64,000 nt of DNA, from positions 1 through 64,000 of the forward strand of contig NZ_RBXP01000002.1 in assembly GCF_003634965.1 (NCBI RefSeq). Reading direction: 5' to 3'. The translations under genes were made by a program, and so were the position numbers. Shown piece by piece: positions 1 to 10,600 of this stretch (position 1 is its first letter; every line of letters begins with the position of its first letter). The notes below the pieces were generated by a model, which made no database searches, was not told where the DNA came from, and saw only the letters and a program-made list of their open reading frames with translations. This DNA is from Azonexus fungiphilus (GTDB lineage Bacteria > Pseudomonadota > Gammaproteobacteria > Burkholderiales > Rhodocyclaceae).

Positions 1-119
1 AAACCGCTGGTGGCGACGGCGTCGCGCTGGTCGATCACGTAAACACGCTCCTGGGCGACGGCGGCGAAACCGATACCGGCGAGCAGGGCAACAGCAATGG
101 ATTTCTTGACGAGATTCAT
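1..119 (-). CDS. OmpA-like outer-membrane protein, N-terminal fragment
   Basis: Only the first 39 or so codons are in the window; the gene runs off the left edge. The start ATG is at 117-119. The product begins MNLVKKSIAVALLAGIGF and continues into AAVAQERVYVIDQRDAV, a Sec signal peptide with an Ala-x-Ala type cleavage region. The RVYVIDQRDAVA stretch after the cleavage site resembles the start of betaproteobacterial OmpA-family peptidoglycan-binding porins. That family has a C-terminal OmpA domain anchoring the outer membrane to murein, but this part is not visible here, so the call rests on the N-terminus only. Confidence 0.6.
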   Translation of the reverse strand, partial: MNLVKKSIAVALLAGIGFAAVAQERVYVIDQRDAVATSG

Positions 120-256
120 GATTGGTCCTGTTGAAAGGTTGTTATTAGACGGTGCCGCACATTCTATTACGAATCGTCACCGAGCCGCCAAGCGCAACAT
201 GACGGACAGGCAAGGCGATCGCGATATCATGGCATTCCTGCAACTCGACCCGGTGC

Positions 257-2320
257 ATGCTTTTGAAAACAGCCCTCGTTCGATGGATCCGCCGTTTCGC
301 CGGCCACCAGGCCAGCGGCGAACAACGCCTGCTTGCCGCCCTGGACGATTTCCGCAATCCCGAAGCCGACGAACTGCAGCTGCTGCGCCAGCTGATCGCG
401 GCGCTGCGCCCGGCCGACGCCGGCGACGAAGCGAGCAACGCGCGCTACGCGCTGATGCTCGAACGCCTCGAAAGCGACGCCGGGCTGCGCGCCGGTTTCC
501 GCCACCACCTGATCCATTTCGTCGGCAGCCGCCGCCTGCTGACCTTCTTCACCGACAGCGGCATCCTTCCCGGCACCGGCTTCTTTTCCGAATGGTGGCG
601 CATCCTCGGCAACCGCATCCTGCCGGAAGCGCCCGACGAGCGCCGGGTCAAGGACTGCCTGCACCTGATCTTCGACCGCCGCGACGACTGGCGCTGGCTG
701 GAGGCGGTGCCGGCCGAGCTGTCGCACCGTTTCTGGGAAATCCTGGCGCCACCGGAAACCTTCCGCGAGATGGACCGGCGCGGCGTCCAGGAGCAGATGC
801 TCGACGCCGTCCTGCTGCTCGCCCACCGGGTCAGCGGCCTCGGCGTCGACGGCGAGCTGATGCGCGCGTCGCCCAACCTCGACGACGACGCGCCGCGCTT
901 CATCGCCCTCTCCGAGGAAGCCCTCGAATTCGTCCGCGCCTTCCGCGCCGGCCTCGATGGCGACGACAGCCGCTTCGACCGCGGCGACCAGCTGCTGGTC
1001 ATCGTCGACCAGTGCCAGGAAACCCTGAAGCGGATCCGCAAGCGGGCGCTCACCATCGGTACCAGCCTGCACCTGTCCTACCTGCTCACGCGCAGCGAAC
1101 AGAGCCTGACGCGCATCGCCGAGCTGACCCGGATCCTCACCGCCGGCCTGCGCGCGACGCCGCACGAGCAGGCGATCCGCGACTGGGCCAGCTTCGCCCG
1201 CGCCGTCTTCCTCGCCGAAAACCGGCGCCACAGCCTGCGCCACTACATGCAGCAGCTGTCCGGCGTGCTCGCCGTGCGCGTCACCGAGAACGCCGCCCGC
1301 TCCGGCGAACACTACATCTGCGAAAGCCGGGCCGACTACGGCCGGATGTGGCGCTCGGCGGCCGGCGCCGGCGTCCTCATCGCGCTGATGGCGCTGCTCA
1401 AGATCAAGGCGGCGGCGCTGCACGCCCCCCTCTTCGTCGAGGCCTTCATGTTCAGCATGATCTACGGACTCGGCTTCGTCGCCATCTTCCTGCTCGGCTT
1501 CACCGTCGCCACCAAGCAGCCGGCGATGACCGCGCAGACGCTGGCCAGCCTGCTCGGCGAGCTCAAGCCGACGCGCCAGGCCGAACTCGAGCGCATCGCC
1601 GACGTCGCCGCCGCGGTCAGCCGCAGCCAGCTGGCAGCGATCGCCGGCAACGTCATGGTCGCGCTGCCGGTGGCCATCGCCGTCGGCTTCGGCCTGTCGC
1701 TGCTGGCCGGACAGCCGGCTGTCGACATGGAGAAGGCGGTACACCTGCTGGCCGACATCGACCCGCTGTCCTGGGCGATCCCGCACGCCGCGATCGCCGG
1801 CTTCTACCTCTTCCTCTCCGGCCTGATCAGCGGCTACTTCGACAACCGCGCCGCCTACGCCAGCATCGGCCCGCGCATCGGCCGCCTGCGCTGGCTCCAG
1901 CGGCTCGCCGGCAAGGCCCGGGCCGAGCGCGTCGGCAGCTACATCGAGGAACGCCTCGGCGGCATCATGGGGAATTTCCTGTTCGGCTGCATGCTCGGCT
2001 CGACCGGCATGATCGGCACGCTGCTCGGCCTGCCGCTGGACATCCGCCACATCGCCTTCGCCTCGGCCAACCTCGGCTACGCGGTGACCGGCTTCGACTT
2101 CGCGATCGCCTGGCAGGCGGTGCTCTGGGGCGCGCTCGGCGTCGCCCTGATCGGCCTGACCAACCTCGGCGTCAGCTTCGCGCTGGCCTTGCGCACCGCG
2201 CTCGGCGCCCGGCGCATCGCCTTCAGCCACTGGGGCACGCTGCTCGGTGCGCTGTGGCGGCGCTTCCGCCAGCAGCCGCGCAGCTTCCTGCTGCCGCCGC
2301 CGGAGAACGGGGCCGCCTGA
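257..2320 (+). CDS. Gcr-type 'site-specific recombinase' family membrane protein (PF10136-like)
   Basis: A 687-residue protein resembling the Neisseria Gcr/'SpecificRecomb' family in length and organisation. The first ~360 residues are soluble and helix-rich (for example FRHHLIHFVGSRRLLTFF). The C-terminal half has at least five hydrophobic segments (about 375-420, 465-490, 510-530, 575-605 and 620-660), so this is a polytopic inner-membrane protein. I see no serine- or tyrosine-recombinase catalytic signature; the family name is historical and the function is unproven. No good Shine-Dalgarno precedes the ATG at 257. The stop overlaps the tamA start by 1 bp (TGATG), so the gene is probably co-transcribed with tamAB and may have an envelope role (inference). 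Confidence 0.75.
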   Translation: MLLKTALVRWIRRFAGHQASGEQRLLAALDDFRNPEADELQLLRQLIAALRPADAGDEASNARYALMLERLESDAGLRAGFRHHLIHFVGSRRLLTFFTDSGILPGTGFFSEWWRILGNRILPEAPDERRVKDCLHLIFDRRDDWRWLEAVPAELSHRFWEILAPPETFREMDRRGVQEQMLDAVLLLAHRVSGLGVDGELMRASPNLDDDAPRFIALSEEALEFVRAFRAGLDGDDSRFDRGDQLLVIVDQCQETLKRIRKRALTIGTSLHLSYLLTRSEQSLTRIAELTRILTAGLRATPHEQAIRDWASFARAVFLAENRRHSLRHYMQQLSGVLAVRVTENAARSGEHYICESRADYGRMWRSAAGAGVLIALMALLKIKAAALHAPLFVEAFMFSMIYGLGFVAIFLLGFTVATKQPAMTAQTLASLLGELKPTRQAELERIADVAAAVSRSQLAAIAGNVMVALPVAIAVGFGLSLLAGQPAVDMEKAVHLLADIDPLSWAIPHAAIAGFYLFLSGLISGYFDNRAAYASIGPRIGRLRWLQRLAGKARAERVGSYIEERLGGIMGNFLFGCMLGSTGMIGTLLGLPLDIRHIAFASANLGYAVTGFDFAIAWQAVLWGALGVALIGLTNLGVSFALALRTALGARRIAFSHWGTLLGALWRRFRQQPRSFLLPPPENGAA

Positions 2321-3990
2321 TGCGCTGCCGACTGGCGCTGCTGCTCGCCTGCACGGCGCTGCCGGCAAGCGCGCAACTGCAACTCGAGGCACCGCCGGCG
2401 ATCGCCGGCCTGCTCGCCCCCTTCCTGCCCGAGCAGGCGGGTGAGGCGCGCCTGCGCAGCGAAGCCGGCGAAATCCTGGCGACCGAGGGCTATTTCTCGC
2501 CGACGCTGGAATTCTCGCGCGACGACGCCGGCGAATTGCGCCTGCGCATCGACCCCGGCGAACGCACGCTGATCGCCAGCGTCGATCTGACGGTCGACGG
2601 CCCAGTAGCGGCAAAAACCCGCGACGCCCTGATCGCCGGCTGGCGCCTGCCGGTTGGCCAGCCGTTCCGCCAGGCCGACTGGAACACCGCCAAGCAGCAG
2701 CTGCTCGGCGAACTGCTGGCCGTCGAGCACGCCGACGCCCGCCTCGTCGACAGCCGCGCCGAGATCGACAGCGAAGCCCGCCAGGCGGCGCTGCAGGCCC
2801 GCTACGAGGCCGGCCCGCGCTACCGTTTCGGCGCGCTGGCGATCAGCGGCCTGCACCGCTACACGCCGGCGCTGATCGACCGCTACAACCGCAACGTGCG
2901 TCCCGGCGAGCCTTACCGGGCCGACGCCCTGCAGGCGCTCACCGGCGTCCTCCAGTCGACACCGTATTTCAGCAGCGTCCAGGCCGAGCTCGATACCGCC
3001 GCCGCCGAGATCGACGCCGATGGCAACGCCGTCGCCCCGGTCCGCCTCAGCGTGCGCGAGCGCCCCGGCCACCGCGCCGGCTTCGGCGCCGGCCTCAGTT
3101 CGAACACCGGCGCCCGCGTCGAGGCCAACTACAACACCCCCAACCTGTTCAACCAGGCCTGGGAATTCGACAGCGGCCTGCGCCTCGAACAGAAGCGCCA
3201 GACCGCCTACGCCGACGTGCTGCTGCCACCGGACGGCGGCCAGCGACGGCACAGCCTCGGCGTCGTTTACGAAACCAGCAATATCGAGAAGCTGGAAACC
3301 GAGCGCCACGCGCTCGGCATCCAGAGCGTGCAGCAGCGCGGCAGCGTCGAGCAGCGGCTGTCGCTCAACTGGCAGCGCGAACGGCGCACGCCCGAGGGCG
3401 CCGAGCGGGTGACCAGCCGGGCGCTGGTGCCGAACGTGATGTGGACCTGGCGCCAGCTCGACAATCCGCTCGACCCGCGCCGCGGCGTCGTCGTCCAGCT
3501 CAATGTCGGCGGCGGCGCCAAGGCGGTGCTGTCCGACCAGAACTTCCTGCGCCTGCACCTGCGCGGCAACCTCTACCTGCCGCTCGGCACGCGCGACACG
3601 CTGGCGCTGCGCGGCGAACTCGGGCGCACCTTCGCCGACGCCCGCCTGCGCATCCCGCAGGATTACCTGTTCCGCACCGGCGGTACCGGCTCGGTCCGCG
3701 GCTACGCCTACCAGAGCCTCGGCGTGCGCGAGGGCGAAGCCACCGTCGGCGGCCGCTACCTCGCCGTCGCCAGCGCCGAGTACACGCACTGGCTGACGCC
3801 GGACTGGGGGATCGCCGCCTTCGTCGATGCCGGCGACGCCGTGGACAGCCTCGCCGACGCCCGCCTCGCCGTCGGCTACGGCCTCGGTGCGCGCTGGCGC
3901 AGCCCGGCCGGACCGATCGGCGCCGACCTCGCCTACGGCCAGCGCGAGCGCCAGCTGCACCTGCATTTCTCGCTGGCCATCCCGTTCTGA
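2320..3990 (+). CDS. tamA: Outer-membrane translocation/assembly module component TamA (Omp85 family)
   Basis: A 556-residue Omp85-family outer-membrane protein. It starts MRCRLALLLACTALPASAQ, a signal peptide cut near residue 19. About 225 residues with POTRA-like repeats follow (for example YRFGALAISGLHRYT), then a 16-strand-type barrel from about residue 250. It keeps the Omp85 lid-loop style motif FRTGGTGSVRGYAYQSLG and ends in the barrel signature LAIPF with a terminal aromatic. TamA partners TamB in moving or assembling envelope material at the outer membrane. The ATG overlaps the upstream stop and tamB begins 2 bp after the TGA. An in-frame extension upstream to position 97 is open but lies over the recombinase-family gene and is not real coding. 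Confidence 0.9.
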   Translation: MRCRLALLLACTALPASAQLQLEAPPAIAGLLAPFLPEQAGEARLRSEAGEILATEGYFSPTLEFSRDDAGELRLRIDPGERTLIASVDLTVDGPVAAKTRDALIAGWRLPVGQPFRQADWNTAKQQLLGELLAVEHADARLVDSRAEIDSEARQAALQARYEAGPRYRFGALAISGLHRYTPALIDRYNRNVRPGEPYRADALQALTGVLQSTPYFSSVQAELDTAAAEIDADGNAVAPVRLSVRERPGHRAGFGAGLSSNTGARVEANYNTPNLFNQAWEFDSGLRLEQKRQTAYADVLLPPDGGQRRHSLGVVYETSNIEKLETERHALGIQSVQQRGSVEQRLSLNWQRERRTPEGAERVTSRALVPNVMWTWRQLDNPLDPRRGVVVQLNVGGGAKAVLSDQNFLRLHLRGNLYLPLGTRDTLALRGELGRTFADARLRIPQDYLFRTGGTGSVRGYAYQSLGVREGEATVGGRYLAVASAEYTHWLTPDWGIAAFVDAGDAVDSLADARLAVGYGLGARWRSPAGPIGADLAYGQRERQLHLHFSLAIPF

Positions 3991-3991
3991 C

Positions 3992-6900
3992 ATGCGCCGC
4001 CTCCGCCTGCCCCTGCTCCTTCTCGCCGCCGCGCTCGCCCTCGCCGCCGGCCTGCTCTTCAGCAACGCCGGCCTGCAGGCGCTGGTCCGCCTGGCCGTCG
4101 CCGGCAGCGGCGGCGCCCTCGCCGTCAGCGGCATCGACGGCCGCCTGGCCGGCCCGCTGCGCCTCGGCGAAGTGCGCTGGCAGCAGCCGGCGCGCCAGCT
4201 CGTGCTGCGCGACCTGGCGCTCGACTGGACGCCGGCGGCGCTGTTCGCCGGCCGCCTCGAGATCGCCCGGCTCGAACTCGGCGAACTGCACATCGACGGC
4301 GCCGGCGACGACAGCCCGGCGACGCTCCCCGACGATCTCGAACTGGCGCTGACGGTCGACCTGCAAAAACTGCGGATTTCCACGATCCACTACGGAACCA
4401 CGCTGATCGCCAGCGAAGCGAGCGCTCGCCTGCGCAGCGATGGCCGGATGCACCGCATCGACGAGCTCGCCCTGCGCGCCGGCGACGTCGTCGTGCACGG
4501 CAGCGCCAGCCTCGACGGCCGCGCCCCCTTTGCCGTCGCCGGCGGCCTCGACCTGCGCGGCGACGTCGCCGGCCGGCCGCTGGCGCTCGGCGTCCATGCC
4601 GGCGGCCGGCTCGCCGACTTGCGCGTGGACATCCTGCCGCGCGCCGGCCTCAGCGGCGAAGCCCGATTGCAGCTGGCGCCCTTCGCGGCGCAGCCGCTGA
4701 GCGCCGCCAGCGTGCGCCTGCGCCAGCTCGACCCGGCCGCCTGGCAGGCCGGCTGGCCGGCCGCGGCGCTGGCGCTCGACGCCGATCTGGTGCCGTCCGC
4801 GGCCGAGGTGAGCGCCCGCTTCACCATCACCAACGAGCGCCCCGGCCCGCTCGACCGGCCGGCGCTGCCGTTTGCCGAAATCGCCGGCGAGCTGCGCTGG
4901 CAGGACGGCCGCTTCGACCTGCCCGAACTGCGCGCCACCTTCCCCGGCGCCGGCGAGATCGCCGGCAACGGCCGCTGGCAGGGCGATGGCGCACGCGGCG
5001 CCGTGCACCTGGCGCTGCGCGCCCGCCAGCTCGACGCCGCCCGCCTGCTCGGCGCGCTGCGGCCGACCCGGCTGGCCGGGCGCATCGATGCCGAGATCGG
5101 CGCCGCCGCGCAGCAAGCGACGATCGATCTGGCCGACGCCCGTTTCGCGCTGCGCGGCGAGGTCCGCCACGCGGCGTCCACGGTCGACCTCGAAAACATC
5201 GAGATTTCCGCCGATGGCGCCAGCCTGCGTGGGCGCGGCCAGCTGGCCCTGGCCGACCTCGGCTTCGCGCTGCAGGCGACGCTGCAACGCTTCGACCCGA
5301 GCCGCTTCGCGGCCTTGCCGCCGGCGCGCATCAACGCCGAGCTGGCGGCCAGCGGCCGGCTGCGCCCGACGCTCCAGGCCGACGCCCGCTTCACGCTGGG
5401 CGACAGCGAACTGCGCGGCCGGCCGCTGCGTGGGCACGGCAGCCTGGCGCTGGCCTGGCCGCGGATTTCCGCCGTCGATGTCGACCTCGCCGTCGGCAGC
5501 AACCGGCTGCAGGCACGCGGCGGCTTCGGCGCACCGGCGGCACGCCTGCGCATCGACGTCGATGCCCCGCACCTGGCCGAGATCGGCGGCGAAGGCGGGA
5601 TCGCCGGCCGCATCGAGGTCGGCGGCAGCCTGGCCGCGCCGACCGTGGACGGCGAGCTGCGCGCCGCCAGCCTCGGCCTGCCCGGCAGCTTCCAGCTACG
5701 CGGCCTGCACCTGGCGGCGGCGGTCGGCGCCGGTGCCGACGCACCGCTGCGCCTCGCGCTGGCGATCGACCGGCTGCACGCCGGCGGCCAGCAGCTTGAC
5801 GCGCTGCGCCTCGAGCTCGACGGCCAGCGGCAGCGTCACCGGCTGCAGCTGGCGGCAAGCCTCGACCAAGGCGAACGCCTGCGCCTGGCGCTCGCCGGCG
5901 GCTATGGCGACGGCCGCTGGCAAGGCCAGGTGGACGAACTTCGCCTGGATTCGCCGCTGGCCGCGCGCCAGTTCCGCCTGCTCGGCGCGGCGCCGCTGCA
6001 GGCCGCCGCCGATGGCTGGCAGCTCGGGCCGCTGACGCTGGCCGGGGCGCCGCTCGACTGGCAGGCGACGCTCACCGCCGGCGCCCGCGGCGAGCGCCTG
6101 AACCTCGACCTGAGTGCCGGCGGCAGCCGGGTCGGCCGCGTCGACGGCCGGCTCGAGGCGGCGCTGGCGAGCCCCTGGCAGCTGGCGACGACGCGTCCCT
6201 GGCAGGGCAGCCTGACGGCGGCGATCGGCGACCTCGGCTGGCTCGGCGAACTGATCGGCGACGACTGGCACACCGCCGGCCGCCTCGACGCCCGCCTGGC
6301 GCTCTCCGGCACGCCGGCGCGGCCGCGCCTCGACGGCAAGCTGGCCGGGCGCGAGCTGGCGCTGCGCAACGCCGAGTCAGGGATGACGCTGAACGACGGC
6401 GAACTCGCCGCCGACATCGGCGACAACCTGCTCGCCGTGCGCCGGCTGCGTTTCGCCAATCCGCACACGGCGCTGCCGCGGGCGCTGCGCCTGGCGCTCG
6501 GCGACGGCGCCGCGGCCCTGGCGCAGCCGGGGCGTCTGGAAATTTCGGGCGAAATGCGGGTCGACCGTGAACATCCCGACGGCAGCGCCGCCCTCGACAT
6601 CCGCCTCGAACGCCTCGGCGTCCGCCAGCGCCCGGACCAGTGGCTGGCGCTGTCCGGCAGCGGCCGCCTGGGCTGGACGCAGGCGGCGCTGGCGATCGAC
6701 GGCAAGCTGGCGATCGACGGCGCCTGGTGGCAGCTGGCACCGGCCGGCGCGCCGCGCCTCTCCGACGACGTCGTCGTCCGCCGTCCGGGCGCCGCCAAGG
6801 CCGCGCCGCCGCGGCCGAAGCTGGCGCTCGACCTGGGCATCGACCTCGGCCGCCATTTCCTGTTCGACGGCGCCGGCCTGAGCACCCGGCTCGCCGGCGA

Positions 6901-7618
6901 AGTCCGCCTGAGCGCGGCCGGCCGCGACCTGCCGCGTGCCAGCGGCAGCATCCGCACCCGCGACGGCCGCTTCGAGGCCTACGGCCAGCAGCTCGAGATC
7001 AGCCGCGGCATCCTCACCTTCCAGGGCCTGCCCGACAATCCGGCACTCGACGTGCGCGCGGTGCGCAAGGGGCTGGCCGTCGAACCCGGCGTGCAGCTCT
7101 CGGGCACGGCCAGGAAACCGGTCGTCAAGCTGATATCCGACCCGGATCTGCCGGACGCCGAAAAGCTCGCCTGGCTGATTCTCGGCCACGGCCCGGAAAG
7201 CGTCGGCGCCGGCGATGCCAGCGTGCTCCTGGCGGCCGCCGGCGGCCTGCTCGGCAACGAGGCCGGCGGCCTCGTCCAGCAGCTGAAACGGACGTTCGCG
7301 CTCGACGAATTCGGCGTCCGCCAGGGCAATCTCGACGGCAGCGAGGCGCGCCAGCCGGGCAGCCGGGTGGTTGCCGCCAGCGTCGACACCGGCGCCAGCA
7401 CCGGCAACCAGATCCTGACGGTGGGCAAGCGCCTGTCGAACAACGCGACGCTCAGCTACGAGCAGTCGCTGGGCACCGCCGAAAGCATCGTCAAGCTGTC
7501 GATCGCGCTGACCCGGCGGCTGACGCTGGTCGGCCGGGCCGGCAGCAACAACGCCGTCGACCTGTTCTACACGCTGACCTGGGGCCAGCCGCCACGCCGC
7601 GGCGAAACCCCGCCCTGA
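3992..7618 (+). CDS. tamB: Translocation/assembly module component TamB (DUF490/AsmA-like)
   Basis: A 1208-residue protein with a single N-terminal hydrophobic anchor (about residues 5-24), followed by a long repetitive beta-rich region typical of bridge-like AsmA/TamB proteins. The C-terminal TamB/DUF490 domain lies at about 860-1208 and includes SGTARKPVVKLISDPDLPDAEKLAWL-type sequence and a barrel-like end (LVGRAGSNNAVDLFYTLTW). TamB spans the periplasm, contacts TamA, and is implicated in outer-membrane protein assembly and lipid transport. The gene starts 1 bp after the tamA stop. It ends immediately against the convergent RND permease gene, the two stop codons forming TGATCA. Confidence 0.9.
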   Translation: MRRLRLPLLLLAAALALAAGLLFSNAGLQALVRLAVAGSGGALAVSGIDGRLAGPLRLGEVRWQQPARQLVLRDLALDWTPAALFAGRLEIARLELGELHIDGAGDDSPATLPDDLELALTVDLQKLRISTIHYGTTLIASEASARLRSDGRMHRIDELALRAGDVVVHGSASLDGRAPFAVAGGLDLRGDVAGRPLALGVHAGGRLADLRVDILPRAGLSGEARLQLAPFAAQPLSAASVRLRQLDPAAWQAGWPAAALALDADLVPSAAEVSARFTITNERPGPLDRPALPFAEIAGELRWQDGRFDLPELRATFPGAGEIAGNGRWQGDGARGAVHLALRARQLDAARLLGALRPTRLAGRIDAEIGAAAQQATIDLADARFALRGEVRHAASTVDLENIEISADGASLRGRGQLALADLGFALQATLQRFDPSRFAALPPARINAELAASGRLRPTLQADARFTLGDSELRGRPLRGHGSLALAWPRISAVDVDLAVGSNRLQARGGFGAPAARLRIDVDAPHLAEIGGEGGIAGRIEVGGSLAAPTVDGELRAASLGLPGSFQLRGLHLAAAVGAGADAPLRLALAIDRLHAGGQQLDALRLELDGQRQRHRLQLAASLDQGERLRLALAGGYGDGRWQGQVDELRLDSPLAARQFRLLGAAPLQAAADGWQLGPLTLAGAPLDWQATLTAGARGERLNLDLSAGGSRVGRVDGRLEAALASPWQLATTRPWQGSLTAAIGDLGWLGELIGDDWHTAGRLDARLALSGTPARPRLDGKLAGRELALRNAESGMTLNDGELAADIGDNLLAVRRLRFANPHTALPRALRLALGDGAAALAQPGRLEISGEMRVDREHPDGSAALDIRLERLGVRQRPDQWLALSGSGRLGWTQAALAIDGKLAIDGAWWQLAPAGAPRLSDDVVVRRPGAAKAAPPRPKLALDLGIDLGRHFLFDGAGLSTRLAGEVRLSAAGRDLPRASGSIRTRDGRFEAYGQQLEISRGILTFQGLPDNPALDVRAVRKGLAVEPGVQLSGTARKPVVKLISDPDLPDAEKLAWLILGHGPESVGAGDASVLLAAAGGLLGNEAGGLVQQLKRTFALDEFGVRQGNLDGSEARQPGSRVVAASVDTGASTGNQILTVGKRLSNNATLSYEQSLGTAESIVKLSIALTRRLTLVGRAGSNNAVDLFYTLTWGQPPRRGETPP

Positions 7619-10600
7619 TCAGGCGGGACGGCGGCGGCGCGCGGCCAGCCAGACGAGCAGGTCGTCGACGTAGGTGAACACCACCGGGATCACCAGCAGG
7701 CTGAGGAAGGTCGAGGTGATCAGGCCGCCGATGACGACGATCGCCATCGGCGCGCGGAAGCTCGGATCGGCGCCGATGCCCAGCGCGATCGGCAGCATCC
7801 CGGCGCCCATCGCGATGGTCGTCATGATGATCGGCCGCGCCCGCTTGCGGCAGGCGTCGAGCAGCGCGTGCCAGCGGTCGAGGCCGGGCTGGCCGTCGAC
7901 GCCGCGGCGGGCGAGGATGACGTAGTCGATGAGCAGGATCGAGTTCTTGGTGGCGATGCCCATCAGCATGATCAGGCCGATCATCGACGGCATCGACAGC
8001 GCCTTGTGGGCGACGAACAGCGCCAGGAAGGCGCCCGGCACCGAGAGCACCAGCGCCGCCAGGATGGTCACCGGCTGGACGAAGTCCTTGAACAGCAGGA
8101 CCAGCACGATGTAGATGCAAAGCACGCCGGTGGCCATCGCCAGGCCGAAGCTGGCGAACAGTTCGCCCATCGCCTCGGCGTCGCCGACCGTGGTCTGGAT
8201 CACGCCCGGCGGCAGCTGCTGCAGGCTCGGCTTGGCCAGCGCCTGCTTCTCGATCTCGCCGAGCGCCTGACCGTTCAGCTCGATCTCGAAGTTGATGTTG
8301 CGCAACCGGTCGTAGCGGTCGATCTCGGCCGGGCCGCCGGCGATCGTGATCTCGGCGACGTTGGCCAGCAGCACCGGGCCGTTGCGGCCGGGCACGGTCA
8401 ACTGCCGCAGCAGCGCAAAATCGGTGCGCGCCGCCGGCGGCAGCTTGACCACGATCGGTACCTGGCGCTGCTGCAGGTTGAGCTTGGCCAGGCCCTGGTC
8501 GTAGTCGCCGGCGGTGGCGATGCGCAGGGTGTCGGCGATCGCCGCCGAGGTCACGCCGAGGTCGGCCATGCGCGCGAAATCGGGGCGGATGACCAGTTCC
8601 GGGCGGACCAGGCTGGCCGTGCTGGTGATGTTGCCGACGCCGGGAATCGAGCGCAGGTCGCGTTCGACCAGGCGCGCATGCTCGGCCAGGCGGGCGCCAT
8701 CCTCGCTGGCCAGCACGAGCACGTACTTTTCGTTGGCCGAGCCGAGGCCGACCTTGATCTGGGCGCCGGGGATCACGGTCAACGCCTCGCGCAGGGCATT
8801 TTCGATGTCCTGCTTGCTGGTCCCGGAACGCTCGCCGCGCGGCGTCAGGTTGATCGTCAGCGTCGCCTTGCGCACCTCGGCGGCGCCGGCCGGGGCGAAC
8901 GGATCGCTGCCCGAGGCGCCGCCGCCGAGCGCGGTATACACCAGGCGGACATGCGGGTTGGCGGCGACGATGCGGCGCGCCTGCTCGGCCGTCGCCAGCG
9001 TCTGCTCGAAGCGGGTGCCGGGCGGCAGCGCCAGGTGCACCTGCGTCTGCGACAGGTCGTCGGGCGGCAGGAAACCGGTCGGCAGCAGCGGCACCAGCGC
9101 GAACGAGCCGAAGAAGAAGGCGGCGGCGGCACCCAGCGTGACCAGCCGGTGCTTCAGGCACCACCCGGCCCAGCCCTCGTAGATGCCGAGCCAGCGCGGC
9201 TGCGCCTGGTCGGCGACGGGCTTGAGCAGGTAGGCGGCCATCATCGGCGTCAGCATGCGGGCGACGACCAGCGAGAAGAAGACGGCGATCGCCGCGGTCC
9301 ACCCGAACTGGACGAAGAACTTGCCGGCAACGCCGCTCATGAAGGCGGTCGGCAGGAACACCGCGATCAGCGTGAAGGTCGTCGCGATGACCGCCAGACC
9401 GATCTCGTCGGCGGCCTCCATGGCCGCCTGGAAGGGCGTCTTGCCCATGCGCAGGTGACGCATGATGTTCTCGATCTCGACGATCGCGTCGTCGACCAGG
9501 ATGCCGACCACCAGCGACATCGAGAGCAGGGTGACGACGTTGAGCGTGAAGCCCATCAGGTACATCGCGGCGAAGGTCGGGATCACCGACAGCGGCAGCG
9601 CGGTGGCGGCGACGAAGGTGGCGCGGCCGTCGCGCAGGAACAGCCAGACGACGATGACGGCGAGGATGGCGCCCTCGATCAGGAGCCACATCGAGCCTTC
9701 GTAGTTCTCGATCACCGGATCGACGAAGTTGAAGGCCTCGGTGATCTCGATGTCCGGATGCTCGGCGCGCAGGCGCTCGAGGACGACGGCGACGGCAGCA
9801 GCGACCTCGACCTCGCCGGCACCGCGGCTGCGCGTGATCTCGAAGCCGACCACCGGCTTGCCGTTGAGCAGCGCGGCACTGCGCCGCTCGCCGACGGTGT
9901 CGACGACCTCGGCGATCTGGTCGAGACGGACGCGGCGGCCGTCGGAAAGGACGATGTCCATGGCCGCCAGCTCAGCCGCCGAGTGCACGGTGCCGATGGT
10001 GCGCACCGACTGCTCGACGCCGCCGATGTCGGCGCGACCGCCCGAGGCTTCCTGCTGGATCCGCCGCAGCTGGCGCGAGATGTCGGCGGCGGTGGCGCCG
10101 AGCGCCAGCATGCGGGCCGGGTCGAGCTCGACGCGGACTTCGCGGGCGACCCCGCCGACCCGGGCGACGGCGCCGACGCCGCGGGCGCTGAGAACGGCCT
10201 TGGCGATGCTGTTATCGACGAACCACGACAGCGCCTCCTCGTCCATCCGGCTGGAGGCGACGGTGTAGGTGAGGATCGGCGAACCGGCCACCGAGACCTT
10301 GCTGACCACCGGGTCGCGCAGGTCGCCGGGCAGGTCGGAGCGGATCCGCGAAACGGCGTCGCGGACGTCGTCGACGGCTTCCTGGGTCGGTTTCTCGAGG
10401 CGGAACTCGACGGTCACCGTGACCGTGCCGTCCTGGACCTTGGTGTAGATGTGCTTGATCCCCTGCAGCGTCGCCACCGAGTTCTCGATCTTGCGCGCCA
10501 CCTCGGTTTCCAGCTGGCCCGGCGCGGCGCCGGGCAGGCTGGCGACGACGGTGACCATCGGCAGGTCGATGTCCATGAACTGCTGCACCTTCATCGCCTT

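Noticed and set aside
97..2319. In-frame N-terminal extension of tamA
   Set aside because: The extension is Arg/Pro-rich low-complexity sequence overlapping the Gcr-family gene. The signal peptide begins exactly at the ATG at 2320.
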